23,834 nt of DNA from Bacillota bacterium (lineage in GTDB: Bacteria > Bacillota > Clostridia > Lachnospirales > Lachnospiraceae): NCBI GenBank assembly GCA_023415635.1, contig JAEZJV010000073.1, positions 1-23,834 of the forward strand, written 5' to 3'. The notes beneath the pieces are model-generated. The model had not been told where the DNA came from. It saw only the letters and a program-made list of their open reading frames with translations, and made no database searches. A program made the position numbers and the translations under genes. Positions 1-9,248 of this stretch are shown here, one piece after another. Position 1 is the first letter of the stretch. Each line of letters begins with the position of its first letter.

Positions 1-8
1 AAACGTCA

Positions 9-3000
9 ATGGACAAGAACAGAATGCATCCAATTAAAGTTGGTAATAACGTTAGAATGAGTTACTCCAAACAAAAGGAAGTCCTGGAGATGCCCAATCT
101 TATTGAAGTGCAGAAGGATTCCTACCAGTGGTTTTTGGACGAGGGACTCAAAGAAGTATTTGATGATATTTCTCCAATTGCAGACTACAGCGGTCATCTG
201 AGTTTGGAATTTGTGGATTTCGCGTTATGTGAGGATGACATCAAGTACACGATTGAAGAGTGCAAGGAGCGAGATGCTACCTATGCAGCTCCTTTGAAGG
301 TGAAGGTAAGACTTCATAATAAAGAAAATAACGAGATCAACGAACACGATATTTTCATGGGAGACTTACCGTTAATGACTGCTACCGGCACCTTCGTAAT
401 CAACGGTGCAGAGAGAGTTATTGTAAGCCAGTTAGTACGTTCCCCCGGAATTTATTACGCAATAGATCATGATAAAATTGGTAAGAGATTATTTTCTTCC
501 ACTGTAATACCAAACAGAGGAGCATGGTTGGAATATGAGACAGATTCCAATGATGTTTTTTACGTGCGTGTTGATCGTAACAGAAAGGTTCCGATTACCA
601 CCTTCGTAAGAGCTTTAGGCTATGGTACAAATGAGGAGATTAAAGCGTTGTTTGGTGAGGAACCTAAGATCCTCGCCAGCTTAGCGAAGGATCCCTCCAC
701 CGCAAAGGACCCGACCGGCAGTTACCAGGACGGTCTGCTTGAGCTGTATAAAAAACTGCGTCCCGGTGAGCCTTTGGCAGTGGAGAATGCAGAATCTTTA
801 CTAAATAGTATGTTCTTTGATGCAAGAAGATATGACCTGGCGAAGGTCGGCAGATATAAATTCAATAAGAAGCTCCATATGCGTAACCGTATTGTTGGTT
901 TCGTATTGGCTGAGGATGTAGTTGATAAGTCCACCGGAGAGATCATTGCAGCAGCAGGTACTCAGGTGAACGATGCAATAGCAAGACATATTCAGAATGC
1001 TGCAGTGCCCTCCGTTATGGTACAAGCGGAAGAGCGCAACGTAAAAATCCTCTCCAATATGATGGTTGACCTTGCTTACTATGTAGGAATAGACAGGAAG
1101 GAGCTTGGCATATCAGAGGATGTGTATTATCCTGTGCTTAAAAACATCCTTGAGAACAACTCCAATATTGAGGATATCAAGGAAGCAATCAAGAAGAATA
1201 TCAATGAACTGGTTCCGAAGCATATTACCAAGGAAGACATTATTGCTTCTATTAATTATAACATTCATCTGGAGTATGGTATCGGTAACAACGATGATAT
1301 CGACCATTTGGGTAACAGAAGAATTAGAGCGGTGGGTGAATTATTACAGAATCAGTACCGAATCGGGCTCTCCCGTATGGAGCGTGTTGTCAGAGAAAGA
1401 ATGACAACTCAGGATTTGGAAGGTATAAGCCCGCAATCTCTGATTAATATTAAGCCCGTTACTGCTGCAGTAAAGGAATTCTTTGGAAGCTCCCAGCTGT
1501 CACAGTTTATGGACCAGCACAATCCTCTTGGTGAGTTGACTCACAAGAGACGTCTCTCCGCACTCGGACCCGGTGGTTTATCCCGTGATAGAGCAGGTTT
1601 CGAGGTTCGAGACGTACACTATTCCCATTATGGAAGAATGTGTCCGATTGAGACCCCTGAAGGTCCTAACATCGGTCTGATCAACTCTCTTGCAACCTAC
1701 GCAAGAATTAATGAATATGGCTTCGTCGAGGCTCCTTACCGTAAGGTAGATAAAGTTGACCCTATGAATCCGCGAGTAACGGATGATGTTGTATATCTGA
1801 CTGCAGATGAAGAGGATAAATATATCGTTGCGCAGGCAAATGAAGAGCTTGACGACAACGGATATTTTGTACGCTCAAGTATTTCGGGTCGTTATAAGGA
1901 AGAGACCTCCGAATATGAGAAGCATAAGGTTGATTTAATGGACGTATCCCCGAAGATGGTATTTTCTGTGGCTACAGCACTAATTCCTTTCCTGGAGAAC
2001 GACGATGCGAACCGTGCCCTCATGGGTGCCAACATGCAGCGTCAGGCAGTTCCGCTTCTGTTAACCGAAGCTCCCGTAGTTGGAACCGGTATCGAAGCGA
2101 AGGCAGCAATTGACTCCGGTGTCTGTGTTGTTGCGAAGAAGTCCGGTGTCGTTGATCGTGTTACGGCAAAGGAAGTAGTGATTAAAAATGATGACAATAC
2201 GAAATCTTCCTATCGTATGATTAAGTTCTCCAAGAGTAATCAGGGAACCTGCATCAATCAGAGACCGATTGTGTTCCGTGGAGACAGAATTGAAGCGGGA
2301 CAGGTAATTGCTGATGGCCCGTCCACAGCAAAGGGAGAGCTTGCCCTTGGTAAGAACCCGTTAATCGGCTTTATGACTTGGGAAGGTTATAATTATGAGG
2401 ATGCTGTTCTCTTAAGTGAGCGTCTGGTACAGGAGGATGTCTATACATCCGTGCACATTGAAGAATATGAGGCAGAATCCAGAGACACTAAGCTGGGACC
2501 CGAAGAAATCACAAGAGATGTTCCGGGTGTCGGTGACGATGCTTTAAAGGATCTTGATGAAAGAGGTATCATCCGTATTGGCGCTGAGGTTCGTGCCGGA
2601 GATATCCTGGTTGGTAAGGTTACACCAAAGGGTGAAACTGAGCTTACCGCAGAGGAAAGACTCCTTAGAGCTATTTTTGGTGAGAAAGCAAGAGAGGTGC
2701 GTGATACTTCTCTACGCGTTCCTCACGGTGAGTATGGTATTATCGTAGACGCTAAGGTATTTACAAGAGAGAACGGTGATGAGTTATCCCCCGGTGTTAA
2801 CCAGACGGTTCGTGTATATATCGCACAGAAGAGAAAGATTCAGGTCGGTGACAAAATGGCAGGCCGTCACGGTAACAAGGGTGTTGTTTCCCGCGTATTA
2901 CCGGTTGAGGATATGCCATTCTTACCGAACGGAAGACCACTTGATATCGTGCTTAACCCGTTAGGTGTTCCTTCCCGTATGAATATCGGACAGGTACTGG

Positions 3001-3956
3001 AAATTCACTTGTCCTTAGCTGCAAAGGTTCTAGGTATCGATATTTCAACTCCTGTATTTGACGGAGCGAATGAGTATGACATTATGGACACCTTGGAAAT
3101 CGCCAACGCGTATGCGAATACTTCCTGGGAAGAGTTTGAAGCAAAATATAAAGATACTCTGGATACAGAGTTAATGGAATATTTAAAGAACCATCCCGAG
3201 AACAGAGAGGATTGGAAGGGCGTGCCGATCAACCGTGATGGTAAAGTTAGGCTTCGTGACGGAAGAACCGGCGAATACTTTGATGGTGCAGTTACGGTAG
3301 GCTTTATGCATTACTTAAAGCTTCACCACCTGGTAGATGATAAGATTCATGCTCGTTCCACAGGACCTTACTCCTTAGTAACACAGCAGCCATTAGGCGG
3401 TAAAGCACAATTCGGCGGACAGAGATTCGGTGAGATGGAGGTTTGGGCACTGGAGGCTTACGGTGCGGCTTATATCCTTCAGGAAATCCTGACAGTAAAA
3501 TCCGATGATGTTACCGGTCGTGTTAAGACCTATGAGGCAATTATTAAGGGTGAGAACATTACAGAACCTGGTATTCCTGAATCCTTTAAGGTATTACTGA
3601 AGGAGCTTCAATCCTTGGCACTCGATGTTACAGTTCTGGATGAGAACGGTAACGAGGTGAAGATGACAGAAAGCATTGATTACGGTGATTCAGATTTAAC
3701 TCCGCTGATCGAGGGAGATAACAATTTCAGATATGATGAAGGCTATGAAGAAGCCGGCTTCACCCAGGCAAATGTCGAAGATATCGATACAGACATATTC
3801 GATATTTATGAAGATGAATCGGAAGATATACTGGAAGATGGAATTTATGAGGACGAAGAGGATGAAGAACCTGCGGAAGACATTTGTCCGAACTGCGGTG
3901 CTGTCGTGGCAGAAGGCAGTAAGCGTTGTAAAGCTTGCGGACAGTCTTTAACCTAA
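9..3956 (+). CDS. rpoB: RNA polymerase beta subunit
   Basis: Catalytic beta subunit of DNA-dependent RNA polymerase, 1315 residues. The rifampicin pocket is intact: the run from F491 to L519 contains D502, H512 and S517, equivalent to E. coli D516, H526 and S531, so no classical resistance change is visible. The conserved KMAGRHGNKG block is at 949-958. It is longer than B. subtilis RpoB (about 1193). Much of the extra length is at the C terminus, where an Asp/Glu-rich linker (about 1230-1290) leads into a four-cysteine zinc ribbon with C1293, C1296, C1307 and C1310. The ATG lies only 8 bases into the window, so its ribosome binding site cannot be judged; the N-terminal residues look like a normal Clostridia start. 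rpoC follows after 44 bases, so the two are one operon. Confidence 0.99.
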   Translation: MDKNRMHPIKVGNNVRMSYSKQKEVLEMPNLIEVQKDSYQWFLDEGLKEVFDDISPIADYSGHLSLEFVDFALCEDDIKYTIEECKERDATYAAPLKVKVRLHNKENNEINEHDIFMGDLPLMTATGTFVINGAERVIVSQLVRSPGIYYAIDHDKIGKRLFSSTVIPNRGAWLEYETDSNDVFYVRVDRNRKVPITTFVRALGYGTNEEIKALFGEEPKILASLAKDPSTAKDPTGSYQDGLLELYKKLRPGEPLAVENAESLLNSMFFDARRYDLAKVGRYKFNKKLHMRNRIVGFVLAEDVVDKSTGEIIAAAGTQVNDAIARHIQNAAVPSVMVQAEERNVKILSNMMVDLAYYVGIDRKELGISEDVYYPVLKNILENNSNIEDIKEAIKKNINELVPKHITKEDIIASINYNIHLEYGIGNNDDIDHLGNRRIRAVGELLQNQYRIGLSRMERVVRERMTTQDLEGISPQSLINIKPVTAAVKEFFGSSQLSQFMDQHNPLGELTHKRRLSALGPGGLSRDRAGFEVRDVHYSHYGRMCPIETPEGPNIGLINSLATYARINEYGFVEAPYRKVDKVDPMNPRVTDDVVYLTADEEDKYIVAQANEELDDNGYFVRSSISGRYKEETSEYEKHKVDLMDVSPKMVFSVATALIPFLENDDANRALMGANMQRQAVPLLLTEAPVVGTGIEAKAAIDSGVCVVAKKSGVVDRVTAKEVVIKNDDNTKSSYRMIKFSKSNQGTCINQRPIVFRGDRIEAGQVIADGPSTAKGELALGKNPLIGFMTWEGYNYEDAVLLSERLVQEDVYTSVHIEEYEAESRDTKLGPEEITRDVPGVGDDALKDLDERGIIRIGAEVRAGDILVGKVTPKGETELTAEERLLRAIFGEKAREVRDTSLRVPHGEYGIIVDAKVFTRENGDELSPGVNQTVRVYIAQKRKIQVGDKMAGRHGNKGVVSRVLPVEDMPFLPNGRPLDIVLNPLGVPSRMNIGQVLEIHLSLAAKVLGIDISTPVFDGANEYDIMDTLEIANAYANTSWEEFEAKYKDTLDTELMEYLKNHPENREDWKGVPINRDGKVRLRDGRTGEYFDGAVTVGFMHYLKLHHLVDDKIHARSTGPYSLVTQQPLGGKAQFGGQRFGEMEVWALEAYGAAYILQEILTVKSDDVTGRVKTYEAIIKGENITEPGIPESFKVLLKELQSLALDVTVLDENGNEVKMTESIDYGDSDLTPLIEGDNNFRYDEGYEEAGFTQANVEDIDTDIFDIYEDESEDILEDGIYEDEEDEEPAEDICPNCGAVVAEGSKRCKACGQSLT

Positions 3957-4000
3957 GATAAGAGCAGATTTTCATTCTAAAACGAAGGGAGAGCCAAAGG

Positions 4001-7000
4001 ATGTCTGAGATGATTAGCAATATTCAAGAGATAACCTATGATGCAATAAAAATTGGTTTAGCTTCACCTGAGAAAATCAGAGAATGGTCAAAGGGAGAAG
4101 TAAGAAAGCCGGAGACAATCAATTACAGAACCTTAAAGCCTGAGAAGGATGGTCTGTTCTGTGAGAGAATCTTTGGACCCAGTAAGGACTGGGAATGCCA
4201 TTGTGGTAAATATAAAAAGATCAGATATAAGGGTGTAGTCTGCGATCGTTGCGGTGTTGAAGTAACGAAAGCAAGTGTACGTCGTGAAAGAATGGGTCAT
4301 ATCGAGCTGGCAGCACCGGTTTCCCATATCTGGTATTTCAAGGGAATACCAAGCCGTATGGGTCTGATTTTGGACCTTTCACCTAGAACCCTGGAGAAGG
4401 TATTGTATTTTGCTTCCTATATCGTACTCGATAAGGGACATTCAGATTTGCAGTACAAGCAGGTTCTGAATGAAAAGGAGAAGCAGGAAGCAATCGAGAA
4501 ATACGGGTACAACAGCTTCCGTCTCGGAATGGGTGCAGAAGCAATTCAGGAGCTGTTACAGGCTATTGACCTAGAGAGGGAATCAAGGGAATTAAAGAAG
4601 GGCTTAAAGGATTCTACAGGACAGAAGCGTGCGAGAATTATCAAACGTCTGGAAGTGGTGGAAGCCTTCCGTGAATCCGGTAATTCACCGGAGTGGATGA
4701 TTCTTTCGGTTATTCCGGTTATTCCTCCGGATCTCCGCCCGATGGTACAGCTCGACGGTGGTCGTTTTGCGACCTCCGATATGAACGACTTATATCGTAG
4801 AATCATTAACCGTAACAACCGTCTGAAGAGACTTCTCGAGCTAGGTGCACCGGATATCATTGTCCGTAACGAGAAAAGAATGCTTCAGGAAGCAGTGGAT
4901 GCATTAATCGATAACGGTAGAAGAGGAAGACCTGTAACTGGACCTGGTAACAGAGCACTTAAGTCCTTATCAGATATGTTAAAGGGTAAGCAGGGACGCT
5001 TCCGTCAGAACCTATTGGGTAAGCGTGTTGACTACTCCGGACGTTCCGTTATCGTTGTAGGACCTGAATTAAAGCTTTATCAGTGTGGTTTGCCTAAGGA
5101 AATGGCAATCGAGCTATTCAAGCCCTTCGTTATGAAGGAGCTGGTAGCGAGAGGAACCGCTCATAATATAAAATCTGCTAAGAAGATGGTGGAAAGACTC
5201 CAGTCAGAGGTATGGGATGTCCTTGAGGAGGTTATCAAAGAGCATCCGGTTATGTTAAACCGTGCGCCTACCCTTCATAGACTTGGTATTCAGGCTTTTG
5301 AGCCGGTACTGGTAGAAGGTAAGGCAATCAAGCTTCATCCTCTGGTATGTACCGCGTATAATGCGGACTTCGACGGCGACCAGATGGCGGTACATTTGCC
5401 ACTGTCCGTAGAAGCTCAGGCAGAATGCCGCTTCTTATTGCTTTCACCGAACAACCTGCTGAAACCTTCCGATGGTGCGCCGGTTACCGTTCCTTCACAG
5501 GATATGGTACTCGGTATCTATTACCTGACCATCGAAAGAGAGACCGGAAAGAGTATAACCCACTATTATAAGAGCTTGAATGAAGCAATTCTTGCATATG
5601 AGAATGGAGCAATCTCTCTTCATGAGATGATTAAGGTAAGAAGAAGCGGACTGAATAAGGACGGTGTCATGGAGTACAGATCCATAGATTCCACACTGGG
5701 CCGCTTTATCTTCAATGAAATCATTCCTCAGGATTTGGGCTTTATAGACAGAAGCCTGGACGAGAACTTCTTGAAGCTTGAGATCAACTTCCTGGTTGGT
5801 AAGAAGCAGTTAAAGCCTATCTTAGAGAAATGTATTAATATTCATGGTGCAACTAAGACAGCTGAAATCCTCGATGCCGTAAAGGCATTGGGTTACAAAT
5901 ATTCCACACGTGCAGCTATGACCGTATCTATTTCCGATATGGAGGTACCTGCGGATAAGGCAACCATCATTGCTGACGCAGAAACTACCGTTGAGAATAT
6001 CGCTAAAGAATACAGACGCGGTAGAATGACTGAGGACGAGAGATATAATACCGTAATCGAGACCTGGAAGGAAGCAGATAAGGTGCTTACGGAGAAGCTG
6101 CTCGGCGGTCTGGATAAATTCAATAACATTAAGATGATGTCCGACTCCGGTGCCCGTGGTTCCGATAAGCAGATTAAGCAGCTTGCCGGTATGCGTGGTC
6201 TGATGGCAGATACTTCCGGTAGAACCATCGAGTTACCGATTAAGTCCAATCTGCGTGAGGGTCTTGACGTACTGGAGTACTTTATCTCTGCACACGGTGC
6301 CCGTAAGGGTCTTTCAGATACCGCACTTCGTACCGCAGACTCCGGTTACCTAACCCGTCGTCTTGTTGATGTTTCTCAGGATCTGATCATCCGTGAAGTA
6401 GACTGCTGTGAGGGCCAGGACATTCCGGGAATGTGGATTAAGGCATTTACTGATGGCAAAGAGGTTATAGAAAGCTTAGAGGAGAGAATTACAGGAAGAT
6501 ATTCCTGTGAATCAATCTATGATGCTGACGGTAACATGATTGTGAAAGCAAATCATATGATTACACCGAAGCGTGCAGCTAGAATTATCGAGACAGGTGT
6601 TGAAAAGGTTAAAATTCGTAACGTATTGTCCTGTAAATCACGTATCGGTGTATGTGCAAAGTGCTATGGAGCCAACATGGCAACCGGTGAGGCTGTTCAG
6701 GTAGGTGAAGCAGTAGGTATTATCGCTGCTCAGTCCATTGGTGAGCCCGGAACACAGCTGACCATGCGTACGTTCCATACCGGTGGTGTGGCAGGTGATG
6801 ATATCACTCAGGGTCTTCCCCGTGTCGATGAGCTTTTTGAAGCCAGAAAACCGAAGGGTCTTGCAATTATCGCTGAATTCGGTGGTGCGGTAACAATTAA
6901 GGATACGAAGAAAAAGCGTGAAGTAATTATTACCAATGGTGAGACCATGGAGACCAAAGCATATCTGATCCCTTACGGTTCCAGAATCAAGGTTCAGGAG

Positions 7001-7867
7001 GGCGATGTTCTCGAGGCCGGAGACGAGCTGACAGAGGGTAGTGTAAATCCTCATGATATATTAAAGATAAAGGGAATTCGTTCCGTTCAGGATTATATGA
7101 TCCAGGAGGTTCAGAGAGTATACCGTCTACAGGGTGTTGAAATCAACGATAAGCATATCGAGGTAATTGTTCGTCAGATGCTGAAGAAGATTCGTATCGA
7201 GACAAACGGTGATACCAATTTCTTACCCGGTACACTGGTTGACATCCTTGAATATGAGGATGAGAATGAGAGAATGCTGGAGCAGGGACTAGAGCCGGCA
7301 GACGGTAAGCAGGTTATGCTTGGTATTACAAAGGCTTCCCTGGCAACGAACTCCTTCCTATCGGCAGCTTCCTTCCAGGAGACCACCAAGGTACTTACCG
7401 AAGCGGCAATTAAAGGTAAGGTTGACCCGTTGATTGGTCTGAAGGAAAATGTTATCATTGGTAAATTAATTCCTGCAGGAACCGGTATGAAGAGATATCG
7501 TTCCGTGAAGCTGGATACAGATACGATGGAAGAGTATATGCTTTCTGAAGATATCGACACTGAAGGCAGCTATATGGATGAGTATGACACCTTTGAATAC
7601 TCGGAAGACTCTTACAATGAAGGGGAATATTTCGAGGAAGGTAACGAGGAAGGCTATTACGAAGGAGAAGACGGTATTCCGGAGATCGTGTACGACGAGG
7701 ATAAGTACTCCAGCGAAAATGACTTTATGCAGAGAGAGGATGCTATCCCGGGAGTAGATGATGCCCATGTAAATTATGGTGAGAACTCCTATAATGATGG
7801 CGATTGGACAGAAACCAACTTCAATCTAAAGGGTATTTCTGAGGACGATTACAGTGATGGCCTGTAA
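4001..7867 (+). CDS. rpoC: RNA polymerase beta-prime subunit
   Basis: Catalytic beta-prime subunit, 1288 residues. The Mg-binding NADFDGD motif is at 454-460 (D456, D458, D460). The N-terminal zinc site is C66, C68, C81 and C84. A second cysteine cluster around CKSRIGVCAKC and the trigger-loop segment MRTFHTGGVAGDD are present. A GGGAG ribosome binding site lies 5' of the ATG; a second ATG three codons in is possible. The protein is about 90 residues longer than B. subtilis RpoC. From about residue 1176 to the end it is a 113-residue tail rich in Asp, Glu, Tyr, Asn and Gly with few basic residues, probably disordered. It is the last gene of the rpoBC transcript, with a terminator 37 bases after the stop. 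Confidence 0.99.
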   Translation: MSEMISNIQEITYDAIKIGLASPEKIREWSKGEVRKPETINYRTLKPEKDGLFCERIFGPSKDWECHCGKYKKIRYKGVVCDRCGVEVTKASVRRERMGHIELAAPVSHIWYFKGIPSRMGLILDLSPRTLEKVLYFASYIVLDKGHSDLQYKQVLNEKEKQEAIEKYGYNSFRLGMGAEAIQELLQAIDLERESRELKKGLKDSTGQKRARIIKRLEVVEAFRESGNSPEWMILSVIPVIPPDLRPMVQLDGGRFATSDMNDLYRRIINRNNRLKRLLELGAPDIIVRNEKRMLQEAVDALIDNGRRGRPVTGPGNRALKSLSDMLKGKQGRFRQNLLGKRVDYSGRSVIVVGPELKLYQCGLPKEMAIELFKPFVMKELVARGTAHNIKSAKKMVERLQSEVWDVLEEVIKEHPVMLNRAPTLHRLGIQAFEPVLVEGKAIKLHPLVCTAYNADFDGDQMAVHLPLSVEAQAECRFLLLSPNNLLKPSDGAPVTVPSQDMVLGIYYLTIERETGKSITHYYKSLNEAILAYENGAISLHEMIKVRRSGLNKDGVMEYRSIDSTLGRFIFNEIIPQDLGFIDRSLDENFLKLEINFLVGKKQLKPILEKCINIHGATKTAEILDAVKALGYKYSTRAAMTVSISDMEVPADKATIIADAETTVENIAKEYRRGRMTEDERYNTVIETWKEADKVLTEKLLGGLDKFNNIKMMSDSGARGSDKQIKQLAGMRGLMADTSGRTIELPIKSNLREGLDVLEYFISAHGARKGLSDTALRTADSGYLTRRLVDVSQDLIIREVDCCEGQDIPGMWIKAFTDGKEVIESLEERITGRYSCESIYDADGNMIVKANHMITPKRAARIIETGVEKVKIRNVLSCKSRIGVCAKCYGANMATGEAVQVGEAVGIIAAQSIGEPGTQLTMRTFHTGGVAGDDITQGLPRVDELFEARKPKGLAIIAEFGGAVTIKDTKKKREVIITNGETMETKAYLIPYGSRIKVQEGDVLEAGDELTEGSVNPHDILKIKGIRSVQDYMIQEVQRVYRLQGVEINDKHIEVIVRQMLKKIRIETNGDTNFLPGTLVDILEYEDENERMLEQGLEPADGKQVMLGITKASLATNSFLSAASFQETTKVLTEAAIKGKVDPLIGLKENVIIGKLIPAGTGMKRYRSVKLDTDTMEEYMLSEDIDTEGSYMDEYDTFEYSEDSYNEGEYFEEGNEEGYYEGEDGIPEIVYDEDKYSSENDFMQREDAIPGVDDAHVNYGENSYNDGDWTETNFNLKGISEDDYSDGL

Positions 7868-7903
7868 TATTACGCATTCGTTGTAATAAAAGAATAATAT
7901 CAT

Positions 7904-7978
7904 AAGTCACATGCAGACTTTAACATGCTGCCCCTGACGAAGCGCCGGGGACAGCAAGAAGTCCTCATGTGACTTTTT
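7904..7978 (+). terminator. Intrinsic terminator of rpoBC
   Basis: The outer arms AAGTCACATG (7904-7913) and CATGTGACTT (7966-7975) are perfectly complementary over 10 bp. They enclose an inner GC-rich hairpin, TGCTGCCCC (7926-7934) with GGGGACAGCA (7947-7956, one bulged A). The outer stem runs into a T tract (7974-7978). This is the clear end of the rpoBC transcript and argues that downstream genes are transcribed separately. Confidence 0.9.
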
Positions 7979-8036
7979 ATATATAGAATTATGTCATAGC
8001 AGCTATATGCACTCGAAGAAATAATCCTTTATTACA

Positions 8037-8063
8037 TGATATTATTCACCATCAGTACTGATG
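8037..8063 (+). promoter_or_regulatory. Possible extended -10 and 14-bp palindrome upstream of the ferritin-like gene
   Basis: A perfect 14-bp palindrome, CATCAGTACTGATG, is at 8050-8063. Just upstream, TGATATTAT (8037-8045) reads as an extended -10 element, with no convincing -35 hexamer. This would place the transcription start in the palindrome, a normal place for a repressor site. The palindrome is seen directly; its role as an operator for the ferritin-like gene is inference. Confidence 0.35.
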
Positions 8064-8166
8064 TATTGAAATTGCCGTATAAACAGCATGAAAACAAAAG
8101 GCAAATCTCACATATTTATTGTTCTGTCATAAAATAATAGCAACAAAAGGTATGGAGCAAAAGAAT

Positions 8167-8907
8167 ATGATTTATAACAATAATAGCTACGAGGAAATGC
8201 CATATAAGACTTTGGAGGAAGCATTGGGCCTGGTGAAGCAGGCTGTACAGGGAGAACGGGAGGATGAATTATTTTATGACTATCTAATCTCAGTCGCTCC
8301 GACAGAGGAAGAGGTGAAAATCATTTCCGATATCAGAGATGATGAAAGGAAACACAATCAGATGTTTCGGGAAATCTATGCATATTATACCGGAATTGAA
8401 TTACCTCGTGCGAACAACCAGGATTTCAAGAAACCGGATTCCTACCTTGACGGTATCAGGAGAGCATTCTTCGGTGAGCTTGCAGCAATGGAGAGATATC
8501 GGATTATACGTGCTGGTATGCCTTCCAGATACTACAGGGACATGGTATTTGAGATCCTGACAGACGAATTAAAGCATGCGGATAAATATAACTACATCCT
8601 TAATCTTAATACAGATAGCAAAAATCGGGTCAATTCCATGCAACGAGAGGATTCCGTCCAAAGACAGGAACAAGATCAAAACCAGGGTCAGAATCAATTT
8701 GGTGAGGAACAAAATATGACGCTCGAGCAGGTGCTTCTATACATCGAGCCCATCGTGAATGAGGCATTGAAGGAAGCAAAGGCAGGAACCGATTTGAAAA
8801 AGCTGTTTCAGAAATATATTCTTGTCGGAATATTAATCGGGAACGGCTTTACCATGGAGCAGGGATTAGATCAAGTGAAGGCCTGGGTGAGAGAAAAGTA
8901 TATCTAG
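8167..8907 (+). CDS. Ferritin-like (rubrerythrin-family) diiron protein
   Basis: 246 residues from the ATG at 8167. This start is chosen because GGAG (8154-8157) lies 9 bases upstream; an in-frame ATG at 8152 has the AAAAGG sequence only one base away. The first 150 residues look like a four-helix ferritin-like bundle. Candidate metal ligands are E30, E60 and H63 in DDERKH, E104, and E134 and H137 in DELKH, the paired ExxH pattern of diiron proteins. A Gln/Asn-rich linker (about 155-180) leads to a C-terminal helical segment of about 65 residues with no function I recognise. Members of this group handle iron or peroxide, but no rubredoxin-type CxxC site is present, so it is not a classical rubrerythrin. 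It stands alone between the rpoC terminator and a hairpin-rich gap. Confidence 0.8.
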   Translation: MIYNNNSYEEMPYKTLEEALGLVKQAVQGEREDELFYDYLISVAPTEEEVKIISDIRDDERKHNQMFREIYAYYTGIELPRANNQDFKKPDSYLDGIRRAFFGELAAMERYRIIRAGMPSRYYRDMVFEILTDELKHADKYNYILNLNTDSKNRVNSMQREDSVQRQEQDQNQGQNQFGEEQNMTLEQVLLYIEPIVNEALKEAKAGTDLKKLFQKYILVGILIGNGFTMEQGLDQVKAWVREKYI

Positions 8908-8936
8908 GAACTTAAGTCCAGTGAGACATAAAGGAA

Positions 8937-9009
8937 TGTGGAAGCATAGAGCAGGGCCTGTTTCTAAAGGAAAATAACGCAACGATGGAGAACAGACCGG
9001 ATTCCCACA
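8937..9009. repeat. Long imperfect inverted repeat downstream of the ferritin-like gene
   Basis: The outer arms TGTGGAA (8937-8943) and TTCCCACA (9002-9009) pair with one extra base. The inner arms GGGCCTGTTTCT (8954-8965) and AGAACAGACC (8989-8998) pair with one mismatch and bulges. No T tract follows on either side, so it is not a textbook terminator, though it may stabilise or process the 3' end. It directly abuts hairpin repeat copy A. Confidence 0.45.
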
Positions 9010-9012
9010 CAT

Positions 9013-9100
9013 ACTCGATGGAAGGCATACTACTGTTTTGTAAGCGGCAATCGTACACTATATGCACGCTTGTCAATGAAAATTCAGCAGTATGTCTACC
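9013..9100. repeat. Dispersed hairpin repeat, copy A
   Basis: An imperfect inverted repeat. GGCATACTACTG (9024-9035) pairs with CAGCAGTATGTC (9086-9097) with wobbles, and TTTGTAAGCG (9037-9046) is close to the complement of CGCTTGTCAA (9067-9076). Its left arm matches a second element at 22599-22680: the 21-base block 9026-9046 differs from 22611-22631 at a single base, and similarity continues leftward to ACTCG at 9013. The right ends also match (CAG, one variable base, AGT, one variable base, TGTCT). The centres differ, as expected of a small non-coding hairpin repeat. The rest of this intergenic stretch (9101-9219) shows no gene. Confidence 0.6.
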
Positions 9101-9219
9101 AAATAGTATTTGTAATGAGTAGGGTGAGCGATGAATACAGTCTTATCTTAGAATAGATACTAATTGAAAATGTACGTATTAGCTTTGGGTACTTTCAGAA
9201 TAGAAATAAATTATTTTTC

Positions 9220-9248
9220 TTGACATATTACATTTATTACCTTATACT
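9220..9248 (+). promoter_or_regulatory. Sigma-A promoter of the GntR-ABC operon
   Basis: A consensus TTGACA -35 (9220-9225), a 17-base spacer and TATACT -10 (9243-9248). The predicted start is near 9255. The -10 hexamer lies in the left arm of the 41-bp palindrome, so a bound repressor would occlude polymerase. Confidence 0.85.

Noticed and set aside
5893..6249. 118-codon minus-strand frame inside rpoC
   Set aside because: Serine-rich shadow frame fully antisense to conserved beta-prime sequence.
6638..7054. 138-codon open frame on the minus strand inside rpoC
   Set aside because: Lies wholly opposite the conserved trigger-loop region of rpoC; the product shows no domain and no ribosome site was evident.
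8119..8166. Upstream TTG or ATG starts for the ferritin-like protein
   Set aside because: The TTG at 8119 has no ribosome site and the ATG at 8152 has one almost touching it; the ATG at 8167 has GGAG at 9 bases.
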